Shown here piece after piece: positions 1 to 5,955 of a stretch of 6,018 nucleotides of DNA. Made by a program: the position numbers and the translations under genes. The notes below the pieces were generated by a model. That model ran no database searches and had not been told where the DNA came from. It saw only the letters and a program-made list of their open reading frames with translations. The number at the start of each line of letters is the position of its first letter. The stretch's first letter is position 1. This DNA comes from Deltaproteobacteria bacterium (GTDB taxonomy: Bacteria; Desulfobacterota; DSM-4660; Desulfatiglandales; Desulfatiglandaceae), in assembly GCA_019313765.1 (NCBI GenBank), contig JAFDAP010000119.1, positions 1 through 6,018 of the forward strand, written 5' to 3'.

Positions 1-527
1 GTCTCCATCATCATGCGGCGATAGGGCTTATGGTCAAAACTGATCCTCACCATCCAGACATCGCACTCCAGACCAAACATGGCGCAGCACATGGCAAGTG
101 CGCTTCCCCATTGACCTGCACCGGTCTCAGTGGTGATCCTCTTGGTACCGGCAACCTTATTGTAGTAAGCCTGTGCAATGGCCGTATTCGGTTTGTGGCT
201 GCCCGCCGGGCTCACGCCTTCATTCTTAAAATAGATTTTGGCAGGCGTCTCTAAGTGTTTTTCGAGCTCGTACGCCCTGTACAGGGGCGTTGGCCTCCAT
301 ATCAGGTACTTTTCCAGGACCTCTTCCGGTATATCAATCCATCTTTCCGTGCTCACCTCTTGCTCTATCAAATTCATGGGAAAGATTGGGGCCAGATCAT
401 CCGGACCTACCGGCTGGCCGGTCCCCGGGTGAAGAGGGGGTTCCATTGGCGTGGGCATATCCGCCATGATGTTGTACCATTGACGCGGCAATTCCGACTC
501 GGGTAGAAAAATCTTTTTGACGTCCAT
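1..527 (-). CDS. trpB: Tryptophan synthase beta chain, TrpB2 type (N-terminal part; C-terminus beyond window)
   Basis: This PLP enzyme condenses indole with L-serine to give L-tryptophan in the cytoplasm. Reading the minus strand from the ATG at 527 gives 175 codons open to the window edge, about 40% of a usual TrpB2 of roughly 430-460 residues. The PLP-binding lysine is K112 in the motif SPAGSHKPNTA. The glycine-rich motif TTETGAGQWGSAL follows at 132-144, with E134 matching the catalytic glutamate of classical TrpB. The long N-terminal extension (about 80 residues before RPTPLYRA) and GSHKPNT, in place of the GSHKIN of TrpB1, place it in the TrpB2 branch. TrpB2 often occurs apart from trpA and may use free indole; no trpA is visible here. 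The start is supported by a strong AAGGAGGA ribosome site just upstream. It is divergent from the ATPase gene at 1128. The other minus-strand frames and the plus-strand frames over this stretch look like shadows. Confidence 0.93.
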   Translation of the reverse strand, partial: MDVKKIFLPESELPRQWYNIMADMPTPMEPPLHPGTGQPVGPDDLAPIFPMNLIEQEVSTERWIDIPEEVLEKYLIWRPTPLYRAYELEKHLETPAKIYFKNEGVSPAGSHKPNTAIAQAYYNKVAGTKRITTETGAGQWGSALAMCCAMFGLECDVWMVRISFDHKPYRRMMME

Positions 528-530
528 AAC

Positions 531-538
531 TCCTCCTT
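531..538 (-). promoter_or_regulatory. Ribosome binding site of trpB2
   Basis: On the minus strand AAGGAGGA lies three bases before the ATG at 527, with the GGAG core about 4-5 bases away. It is a near-perfect Shine-Dalgarno sequence and fixes the start of a gene whose other end is outside the window. Confidence 0.8.
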
Positions 539-603
539 TTTTGAGTATTGGTTTGTCGTTTAAGTCCGCAGCAAGCCACGCCACGAACCGCCCCTGACCC
601 AAA

Positions 604-642
604 CTGCTAATTAGGTAAAATCCTGTTATCAATAATTAGCAG
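604..642. repeat. Perfect 10-bp inverted repeat upstream of trpB2
   Basis: CTGCTAATTA at 604-613 is mirrored exactly by TAATTAGCAG at 633-642, with a 19-base spacer. It sits 77-115 bases upstream of the trpB2 start and about 490 bases upstream of the ATPase start. The two half-sites are about 29 bases centre to centre, near three helical turns, so a dimeric regulator could bind one face. It could also form a hairpin in the trpB2 leader. No U-run follows on either strand, so it is not a standard intrinsic terminator. The repeat is certain; its role is inference. Confidence 0.6.
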
Positions 643-749
643 GTCTTTTAAACTCTAAAAAAGTACCGGAAAGGACAGATAGAACGGGGATTCTAAGTCC
701 CATGATCGAAGGGGAGCGTAAACTTTTTGGCCCATAAAGTCAAACGGTA
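643..749. other. Non-coding stretch with no recognised element
   Basis: I see no convincing ORF, RNA gene or repeat in this part of the divergent intergenic region. It could hold the trpB2 promoter, since it lies upstream on the minus strand. The best minus-strand candidate, TTGACT at about 737-742 (reading TTGACTTTATGGGCC), lacks a good -10 partner, so no promoter is called. Confidence 0.4.
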
Positions 750-798
750 TTTTGAGGCCATTTTGAATTCTCTTAATTTCCCTTTTCAAACCTCAAAA
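750..798. repeat. Nested inverted repeat (stem-loop)
   Basis: Two adjacent stems nest in one structure. The outer stem is TTTTGAGG (750-757) with CCTCAAAA (791-798). The inner stem is TTTGAA (762-767) with TTCAAA (785-790). Together they give 14 base pairs with a 4-base bulge on the left side and a 17-base loop. It is AT-rich and far from both flanking starts. It could be a structured RNA end or part of the repeat cluster that begins at about 805; I cannot tell which. Confidence 0.45.
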
Positions 799-819
799 AA
801 TGCTTTATAGTCCTAATTA

Positions 820-981
820 TGACAAACTTGTAAAAAGTCTCTCCCACTTGTCATTTCGAGCCCCGCAATGCGGGATAAACTGCGCGAGAAATCTTTAACG
901 TGTAACCAATTGAAAATATAAGATGTCTCCCTGCGGTCGAAATGACAGATTTATTAAGTACTACTTTTTACGGGTTCATCA
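820..981. mobile_element. MITE-like non-coding inverted-repeat element
   Basis: A 162-base element bounded by 19-base imperfect terminal inverted repeats: TGACAAACTTGTAAAAAGT (820-838) against the reverse complement of 963-981, with 15 of 19 positions identical. Inside is a second pair, TGTCATTTCGA (849-859) and TCGAAATGACA (937-947), a perfect 11 bp, followed inward by GAGAAATCTT (886-895) against AAGATGTCTC (920-929), 9 of 10. A small hairpin CCCGC-AAT-GCGGG occupies 862-874. TTATAGT occurs at 805-811 and 983-989 as a direct repeat, but the left copy is 8 bases away from the terminal repeat, so it is only a doubtful target duplication. There is no ORF. The fold resembles dispersed non-autonomous repeats known from many anaerobic proteobacteria; copy number cannot be judged from one window. 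Confidence 0.65.
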
Positions 982-1033
982 ATTATAGTGTTCAAAAAAT
1001 GTTTTTTTCGTACAAAATCATTTTCTTAAACTG

Positions 1034-1039
1034 TATACT
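1034..1039 (+). promoter_or_regulatory. Possible -10 box (TATACT) for the ATPase gene
   Basis: TATACT lies 89-94 bases upstream of the ATPase start, inside the AT-rich stretch that follows the repeat element. The hexamer at the usual -35 distance (TACAAA, 1011-1016) is a poor match to TTGACA, so this is only a weak sigma70-type candidate. Confidence 0.2.
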
Positions 1040-1115
1040 TACCTTTTCCACGGTTTTTATGTATGAGGACCGAAGTCTGAGGTCTCAACCCCTGCAATTG
1101 TAACCCTATGTTTTC

Positions 1116-1120
1116 AGGAG
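1116..1120 (+). promoter_or_regulatory. Ribosome binding site of the GAF-ATPase gene
   Basis: AGGAG with a 7-base spacer to the ATG at 1128, a standard arrangement that supports this start. Confidence 0.75.
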
Positions 1121-1127
1121 CGTAACC

Positions 1128-3425
1128 ATGGAAGCAAAAGCAAAAGACGACCTTTCCGACGACCAAAAAAAGCTGATTTATTACAAGGCGTTAAATGATA
1201 TCGGCAATCAGATCCACGCTGCAAAGAATATCGATGAAATTCTTATCAGCCTCAAGGACAACATCCTGAGCCTTTTTGAGGCCGACCGGATCACGATCTA
1301 TGTGGTGGACGTGAAGAAAAGGGAGATCTATTCGCGCTTCAAGGGCGGGGGTGATACCGTGGAAATCAGGGTCCCCATCAATAACAAGAGTCTTTCCGGG
1401 TACACTGCCTCAAACGCCCAGATTACCAATGTGGTCAATGCATATGACAGTGCTGAACTGGCCATGATAAACAAGGACCTCTCTTTTGACAGCACCTGGG
1501 ACAAGAAATCCGGTTATGCCACGAAACACATCCTGACAGTTCCTATCCTGTACAAGAAGTATGTAATAGGCGTGCTTCAGCTCATAAACAAGAAAAACGG
1601 GGATCGTTTTACCTTAGATGACCAGAACTCGGGAGTGGAAATGGCAAAGGTCCTGGGCATAGCCTTTTTCAACCAGAACAAGATGACCAAGAAGAGAGCA
1701 AAGAAGACCCGGTTCGATTACCTGCTCAAAAACAATCTTATTACCGATAAAGAGCTTCAACAGGCCATTACATCGGCCAGGGCACAGAGGACTTCCGTAG
1801 AATCGATCTTTTTGAACGAAATGAAGGTCAAGAAGGCCGATATCGGTCAATCCCTTGCCGGGTATTACAAATGTAAATATGTGCCCTTTGATAGTAATTA
1901 CCCCATTCCCGGAGACCTCTTGCCCAGAGTGAAGCAGGTCTTCCTGAAGAGAAACCTGTGGGTGCCCCTTGCCAAAGAAGACGGCAAAGTGAAGATTCTC
2001 ATAGACGACCCCCAGCGTTTAGACAAAATTGACACCATAAAATCCTTGATCAAGGCAAAGGAGTACGAGTTTGCCGTGGGTCTCAAGGAAGACATCCTCC
2101 AGTTTTTGGACTATTTCTATGGAACGCCTCCTCCCGAGGACCAGGGCTCCATTGACGAAATCTTAGGAAAATTGGACTCGGAAGAAGAGGAAGATGCAGA
2201 CGATGGCGCGGACATGCTGACAGAAGACGACAGCGCCATTGTCCAGCTCGTAAACAAGATCATTTTGGATGGCTACAAGAAGAAGTGCTCGGATATCCAT
2301 ATCGAACCCCAACAGGGTAAACTTGGCGCCGAAATCAGGTTCAGGATTGACGGTGCCTGCCAGAAATACCAGACGGTTCCTTACCAGTATAAGCGGGCCG
2401 TAGTATCAAGGTTAAAAATCATGTCTGATCTGGACATCGCCGAACGGAGAAAACCACAGGACGGAAAGATCCAGTTCAAGAAATTTGCGCCCCTTGATAT
2501 CGAATTAAGAGTGGCCTCACTTCCCACGGTAGGCGGGGAAGAAGATATTGTCATGCGTATCCTTGCTGCCGGCGAACCCATTCCCTTGGAGGCCATGGGG
2601 ATGAGTGAAAGAGACCACAAGCTTGTCCTCGAAAAGATTGCCACTCCTTACGGTATCTTCCTGGTTGTGGGACCAACCGGAAGCGGGAAAACAACTACCC
2701 TTCACTCGGCGCTGGCCCATATTAACAAACCGGAGACCAAGATCTGGACGGCAGAAGACCCGGTGGAAATCACCCAGAAAGGGCTGCGCCAGGTCCAGGT
2801 CCAGCCCAAAATAGGCCTTGACTTTGCCTCGGCCATGCGCTCTTTTTTGAGGGCCGACCCGGACGTGATCATGGTAGGTGAAATGAGGGATCATGAAACC
2901 GTTTCCACCGGCATTGAGGCATCCCTGACAGGCCACCTGGTCTTCAGTACCCTACATACAAACAGCGCCCCTGAGACCATTACAAGGCTCTTAGATATGG
3001 GCATGGACCCGTTTAACTTCGCCGATGCCCTTTTAGGTGTCTTAGCCCAACGTCTTGTGCGGACCCTGTGTAAATCCTGCAAAGAAGCCTATCATCCTGA
3101 TCGCAAGGAATACGATATGCTCGTCCAGCAGTATGCCGGGGACTTTGACGCCCTGGACCTCCCCTATTCCGAGGACCTGGAACTTTTTAGGGCCAATGGA
3201 TGCGATAAGTGTGCGAACACCGGGTACAAGGGCAGGACCTGCCTCATGGAGATCCTTGACGGCACGGACGAGATGAAGACGCTCATCCAGCAGAAGGCCT
3301 TAATGGAGGATTTGAGAGAACATGCCGTAAAGGATGGGATGACCACCCTTATGCAGGACGGGATCAGAAAGGTGTTTCTTGGCGTGACCGATATCCAGCA
3401 AGTCAGGAAGGTGTGTATAAAATAA
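1128..3425 (+). CDS. GspE/PilB-family secretion or pilus-assembly ATPase with N-terminal GAF domain
   Basis: Hexameric cytoplasmic ATPase that powers type IV pilus extension or type II secretion. Domains in order: GAF, about residues 15-183; a degenerate MshEN (T2SSE N-terminal-like) domain, about 194-331; an acidic linker, 343-367; and the T2SSE ATPase core, about 366-760. The core has RFRIDG (404-409), Walker A GPTGSGKTT (515-523), Asp box EDPVE (543-547), Walker B region ADPDVIMVGEMRD with catalytic E585, His box TGHLVFSTLHT (601-611), and the zinc-binding tetracysteine C648/C651 with C692/C695. PilT-type retraction ATPases lack the tetracysteine, so this is an assembly or secretion type. 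At 765 residues it exceeds the usual 500-570 because of the GAF domain. That domain has an NKFDE-like motif (N154, K155, F161, D165; final Glu replaced by Q166). Neither MshEN repeat has the RLG signature (aligned residues read TRF at 194-196 and SVE at 223-225). No pilC, pilT, gspF or pilin gene is nearby, so its partner machine is unknown. Confidence 0.93.
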   Translation: MEAKAKDDLSDDQKKLIYYKALNDIGNQIHAAKNIDEILISLKDNILSLFEADRITIYVVDVKKREIYSRFKGGGDTVEIRVPINNKSLSGYTASNAQITNVVNAYDSAELAMINKDLSFDSTWDKKSGYATKHILTVPILYKKYVIGVLQLINKKNGDRFTLDDQNSGVEMAKVLGIAFFNQNKMTKKRAKKTRFDYLLKNNLITDKELQQAITSARAQRTSVESIFLNEMKVKKADIGQSLAGYYKCKYVPFDSNYPIPGDLLPRVKQVFLKRNLWVPLAKEDGKVKILIDDPQRLDKIDTIKSLIKAKEYEFAVGLKEDILQFLDYFYGTPPPEDQGSIDEILGKLDSEEEEDADDGADMLTEDDSAIVQLVNKIILDGYKKKCSDIHIEPQQGKLGAEIRFRIDGACQKYQTVPYQYKRAVVSRLKIMSDLDIAERRKPQDGKIQFKKFAPLDIELRVASLPTVGGEEDIVMRILAAGEPIPLEAMGMSERDHKLVLEKIATPYGIFLVVGPTGSGKTTTLHSALAHINKPETKIWTAEDPVEITQKGLRQVQVQPKIGLDFASAMRSFLRADPDVIMVGEMRDHETVSTGIEASLTGHLVFSTLHTNSAPETITRLLDMGMDPFNFADALLGVLAQRLVRTLCKSCKEAYHPDRKEYDMLVQQYAGDFDALDLPYSEDLELFRANGCDKCANTGYKGRTCLMEILDGTDEMKTLIQQKALMEDLREHAVKDGMTTLMQDGIRKVFLGVTDIQQVRKVCIK

Positions 3426-3579
3426 TGGCTTGATTTTCCGTGTTTTCCCTTCTTCTCACATCCTCCTTTGTGTCTTTCCCTTAAGTTGGCCGGGGCCCTT
3501 CAGGGACAGCGCAACCTTTGCCCAAAATATCCGCATAATAAGGCCGGAAGTTCACGAGGTAATCAAGGAGTAAAAAAAT
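3426..3579. other. Intergenic spacer without clear terminator
   Basis: The 154 bases between the ATPase and the first crotonase begin pyrimidine-rich and contain a GC-rich patch around 3488-3510. I find no stem followed by a T-run, so neither termination nor read-through between the two genes can be claimed. Confidence 0.4.
3565..3570 (+). promoter_or_regulatory. Ribosome binding site of first crotonase
   Basis: AAGGAG with a 9-base A-rich spacer to the ATG at 3580; it supports the chosen start. Confidence 0.75.
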
Positions 3580-4293
3580 ATGGCAGGACTAAAATACGAG
3601 TTAGATGAGAAAGTGGCCGTTTTGACCATGAACGATGGTGAAAACCTGTTTAATCTTCCATTTCTGGAAGACTTCCTCACGATTTTGGATAAGATCGAAC
3701 AAGAGACAGAAGCCAGTGCACTGGTTGTGACCTCTTCCCACGAAAAAATCTTCTGTAACGGTATTGACCTTGACTGGCTGGTCCCTTTTATTCAGAAAGG
3801 GGACAAAGAGACTGCTATGACCTTTTTTCGCACAATGATGAAGCTTTTCAAGCGGATTCTCCTTTATCCAATGCCCACGATAGCTGCCATATCAGGCCAT
3901 TCCTTTGCAGGCGGCGCCATCATGAGCTGCGCCTTTGACTTTCGCTTTATGCGCTCCGACCGCGGCTTTTTCTGCTTTCCTGAGGTGGACCTGAGCATCC
4001 CGTTTCTACCAGGGATGATTGCCATCATCACCAAGGCCATCCCCATGTACAAATTTGGGGAGATGCAGTACAGCGGAAAACGGCTTACGGCCGGGGAATG
4101 TGAAGCCCACCACATTGTCATGAAGGCATGTCACATGGATGACCTCATGAAAGAGGCCCTTTCATTTGCAAAAAGCCTGAACAAGCGAAGAGAGATAATC
4201 CATGAGATGAAAAAGAGGCTATACAGGGACATCATCAATATCCTCGATGTAGAAGATCCACCGATGATCGAGTCCGGGGTTTTTTATGTATAA
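3580..4293 (+). CDS. Crotonase-fold protein, enoyl-CoA isomerase-like
   Basis: Member of the enoyl-CoA hydratase/isomerase superfamily, acting on acyl-CoA thioesters in the cytoplasm. Seen in the sequence: the first oxyanion-hole segment FCNGIDLDWL (58-67), the second GHSFAGGAIM (106-115), and PEVDLSIPF (134-142). E135 aligns with Glu164 of rat enoyl-CoA hydratase, whereas I114 occupies the Glu144 position. Delta3,Delta2-enoyl-CoA isomerases show this single-glutamate pattern, so isomerase is a better guess than hydratase; the substrate is unknown. At 237 residues it is a little shorter than the usual 255-265. The N-terminus is atypical (MNDGENLFN in place of the common NRP-x-x-x-NA), a feature also seen in peroxisomal-type isomerases. 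Its last 8 bases overlap the next gene. Fold assignment is firm; exact activity is inferred. Confidence 0.85.
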   Translation: MAGLKYELDEKVAVLTMNDGENLFNLPFLEDFLTILDKIEQETEASALVVTSSHEKIFCNGIDLDWLVPFIQKGDKETAMTFFRTMMKLFKRILLYPMPTIAAISGHSFAGGAIMSCAFDFRFMRSDRGFFCFPEVDLSIPFLPGMIAIITKAIPMYKFGEMQYSGKRLTAGECEAHHIVMKACHMDDLMKEALSFAKSLNKRREIIHEMKKRLYRDIINILDVEDPPMIESGVFYV

Positions 4294-4774
4294 GGTTAAG
4301 GACATGAAATATTTCAGCTATTATCCCGAGGGTACAAACATTACCTTAATAGGAACTGACAAAAAGCAGATAATAAGTACACTGCTTAATTATGCTCTGC
4401 CGGTTCCTCCTGAAGGAGACATGCGCCAGCTTGCAAAGGTAAGTATTATGTGTGCCCTTGGGTATCCGGTTACGAGTCATTTTTTCGAGGCTGAAATAAA
4501 GAAAGGCGTGTTTATCAGAGTCCATGCAAATGCATTTAAATATATCAAAGAAATCGCAGAAGATTTTGAGCATCTGAAAAGGGGAGATTTGTACAAATTC
4601 GACACAGGTCGGAGGGACTATGGCCTCCTTTTCCTGCCGGAGTATATAATGCAGGGCCTGAAAGATTATGACTGGAACCGGCACAAGGAACAGGTTGATG
4701 AGTGGATGGAGGGTGAGCAGGAAGCCCGGCCCGAAGAGGTTAAGACAGGAAAGTTTTTAGTAAAACCGGATTAG
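4286..4774 (+). CDS. Conserved-looking hypothetical protein coupled to crotonase gene
   Basis: I do not recognise this 162-residue protein. It is soluble in appearance: no signal peptide or membrane segment, one cysteine (C56), a mixed alpha/beta N-terminal half, and a charged, Glu/Lys-rich C-terminal tail from about residue 131. Its start overlaps the stop of the crotonase gene by 8 bases, in another frame, which suggests translational coupling and a shared role in acyl-CoA metabolism. An alternative start at 4304 (MKYFSYYPEG) has AAGG at 4292-4295 with 8-base spacing and would give 156 residues without overlap; the two cannot be separated here. The reading frame is open over its whole length, and the reverse-strand ORF across it (4346-4684) has no better claim. 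Codon use is slightly more AT-rich than in the crotonase. Confidence 0.7.
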   Translation: MYKVKDMKYFSYYPEGTNITLIGTDKKQIISTLLNYALPVPPEGDMRQLAKVSIMCALGYPVTSHFFEAEIKKGVFIRVHANAFKYIKEIAEDFEHLKRGDLYKFDTGRRDYGLLFLPEYIMQGLKDYDWNRHKEQVDEWMEGEQEARPEEVKTGKFLVKPD

Positions 4775-4819
4775 AGCATAAAGAAGGATTGTAATAGTTC
4801 ACCTAATAGAAAACCTTTA

Positions 4820-5044
4820 GACAGGATAACAGGATAAACATGATTTCTGTGTCCTGTATATCCTTTTATAAATCCTGTATTTCAACAGTATCCGTTTTCC
4901 CGGGCATTTCTGGTAAAAGTTGGCTAAATAAATACAATTTCTATTATGTGAATGTGAACAGTCCAATAATAAATTGTCTCAAAACAGGATATGTGTTTTG
5001 ATTTACAAGATAAAATTAATCCAGTTCATCCCGTTAATCCTGTC
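4820..5044. mobile_element. Second MITE-like inverted-repeat element (ACAGGAT family)
   Basis: A non-coding element of 225 bases in the 326-base gap. The left arm (4820-4845, starting GACAGGATAACAGG) matches the reverse complement of the right arm (5018-5044, ending AATCCTGTC) at 22 positions, with four mismatches and one gap. Within the left part ACAGGATAA occurs twice with period 8 (4821-4829, 4829-4837), and TCCTGTA appears in opposite orientation nearby (4852-4858, and at about 4873), so several alternative hairpins are possible. A weaker inner pair CAATTT (4935-4940) and AAATTG (4971-4976) lies near the centre. There is no ORF and no transposase. It separates the crotonase/hypothetical pair from the second crotonase. 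The rest of the gap (4775-4819 and 5045-5083) shows nothing I can name, and no clear terminator for the upstream gene. Confidence 0.6.
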
Positions 5045-5085
5045 AAAAAAAGATAGCTGAACTCTTACGAAGGATTCGGATATGG

Positions 5086-5091
5086 AGAGGA
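5086..5091 (+). promoter_or_regulatory. Ribosome binding site of second crotonase
   Basis: AGAGGA lies 9 bases before the ATG at 5101, within a purine-rich GGAGAGGAAA tract. It is a moderate match, and no other in-frame start competes. Confidence 0.6.
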
Positions 5092-5100
5092 AATCATCCC

Positions 5101-5895
5101 ATGAAATATCATGATCTTTTAATTGAAAGGGACGGGGCCTTAGTCAGGGTGATACTGAACCGGCCCGGCTCGTTAAATGCCCTGTCCGCGCGTATACTTA
5201 AGGAACTGAAAAATGTTGCTTTGGACTTCCAGGATGATCCGGATATTCGGGTTGTCATCCTGACAGGGGCGTCCGGTAACTTCACTGCCGGAATGGACCT
5301 CAAGGATCCGGAAGTCCAAAAAATGTCATCCGGCACAATGTCCGAGCGCAGGGAACGTGTCATACTGGGACCCGAGGTCTGCCGGGCCTGGGAGGAGACC
5401 AAACCGGTAACCATTGCCGCCATCGAGGGATTTTGCATCGGAGGCGGTGTATCTTTAGTTATTTCCTGTGATTTTCGCATCATGGGCCAATCCTCATTCA
5501 TGCGTATCCCCGAGGTGGAACTGGGCTTGAATTACAGTTGGGGGTCCATCCCTCGCTTGCTCCATCTCGCGGGACCTGCAAAGACCAAGGAAATGATCAT
5601 GCTGTGTGAGCCGGTGCAGGCTGAAAAGTGCCTGACATGGGGCCTTGCCGAGCAGGTAGTTCCTGATGGATCAACCGGTGAAGCTGCTCAAGCCATGGCC
5701 GAAAAGATTCTCGAAAAACCGCCCATTCCCGTTTCCATGACAAAACAGGCCGTATTCAACATAACCGGTGCCCTTGACCGGGCAGGCATCTACATGGACG
5801 CGGACCAATTTCTCCTTACCACATATACGGAAGATCACAAGGAGGGAGTGGGAGCATTTTTTGGAAAAAGAAAACCGCGGTTTAAGGGCAAGTAA
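5101..5895 (+). CDS. Enoyl-CoA hydratase/isomerase family protein
   Basis: A full-length crotonase (264 residues, typical size) acting on acyl-CoA thioesters, probably in fatty-acid, aromatic or amino-acid carbon breakdown. Motifs: NRPGSLNALS (20-29), first oxyanion-hole segment FTAGMDLKD (61-69), second EGFCIGGGVSL (109-119), and IPEVELGL (136-143). E138 aligns with Glu164 of rat hydratase, but S118 replaces Glu144, so classical two-glutamate hydration is unlikely; isomerase or another crotonase reaction fits better. The C-terminus has the usual KPPIPVSMTKQA helix, and HKEGVGAFFGKRKPRFKGK (246-264) matches the normal family ending (EG-x-x-AF-x-x-KR-x-P-x-F-x-G). The protein is only distantly similar to the crotonase at 3580, so they are paralogues of different subfamilies and not a recent duplication. 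It lies downstream of the repeat element and has its own ribosome site. Precise substrate cannot be deduced. Confidence 0.92.
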   Translation: MKYHDLLIERDGALVRVILNRPGSLNALSARILKELKNVALDFQDDPDIRVVILTGASGNFTAGMDLKDPEVQKMSSGTMSERRERVILGPEVCRAWEETKPVTIAAIEGFCIGGGVSLVISCDFRIMGQSSFMRIPEVELGLNYSWGSIPRLLHLAGPAKTKEMIMLCEPVQAEKCLTWGLAEQVVPDGSTGEAAQAMAEKILEKPPIPVSMTKQAVFNITGALDRAGIYMDADQFLLTTYTEDHKEGVGAFFGKRKPRFKGK

Positions 5896-5924
5896 AAAGC
5901 CTGGCCCAGAGGGGATTTGCTTTG

Positions 5925-5955
5925 TTGGAGTTTCATTGACTTATTGAAATTCCAA
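5925..5955. repeat. Stem-loop after the second crotonase gene
   Basis: TTGGAGTTTCA (5925-5935) pairs with TGAAATTCCAA (5945-5955): 10 Watson-Crick pairs and one G-U, with a 9-base loop. It starts 29 bases after the stop codon. No T-run follows, so it is not a standard intrinsic terminator, but it could stabilise or process the 3' end. It may also be the border of a repeat that continues past the window. Confidence 0.5.

Noticed and set aside
30..506. Plus-strand ORFs over the start of the window
   Set aside because: They overlap the clearly conserved minus-strand TrpB2 coding sequence and resemble nothing.
820..981. CRISPR array or structured riboswitch
   Set aside because: The repeats are inverted, not regularly spaced direct repeats, and no known riboswitch core was recognised; a MITE-like element fits better.
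805..989. TTATAGT direct repeats as a certain target-site duplication
   Set aside because: The right copy nearly abuts the terminal repeat, but the left copy is 8 bases away; a 7-base AT-rich match could be chance.
2517..2936. 139-residue minus-strand ORF inside the ATPase gene
   Set aside because: It lies antisense to the conserved Walker A/Walker B region, has no recognisable domain and no ribosome site; a shadow of the real gene.
3426..3579. Intrinsic terminator after the ATPase gene
   Set aside because: No GC-rich stem followed by a T-run could be found; CCCTTCAGGG near 3497 has only a 4-bp stem and a 2-base loop.
4346..4684. 112-residue minus-strand ORF opposite the hypothetical gene
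   Set aside because: The plus-strand frame is longer, coupled to the crotonase, and reads as an ordinary soluble protein; the reverse frame is cysteine- and phenylalanine-rich without a ribosome site.
5109..5501. 130-residue minus-strand ORF opposite the second crotonase
   Set aside because: Serine/proline/methionine-rich composition typical of an antisense frame; the plus-strand crotonase accounts for the sequence.
3580..5895. Recent tandem duplication of crotonase genes
   Set aside because: The two proteins share only family motifs and differ in length, N-terminus and active-site surroundings.
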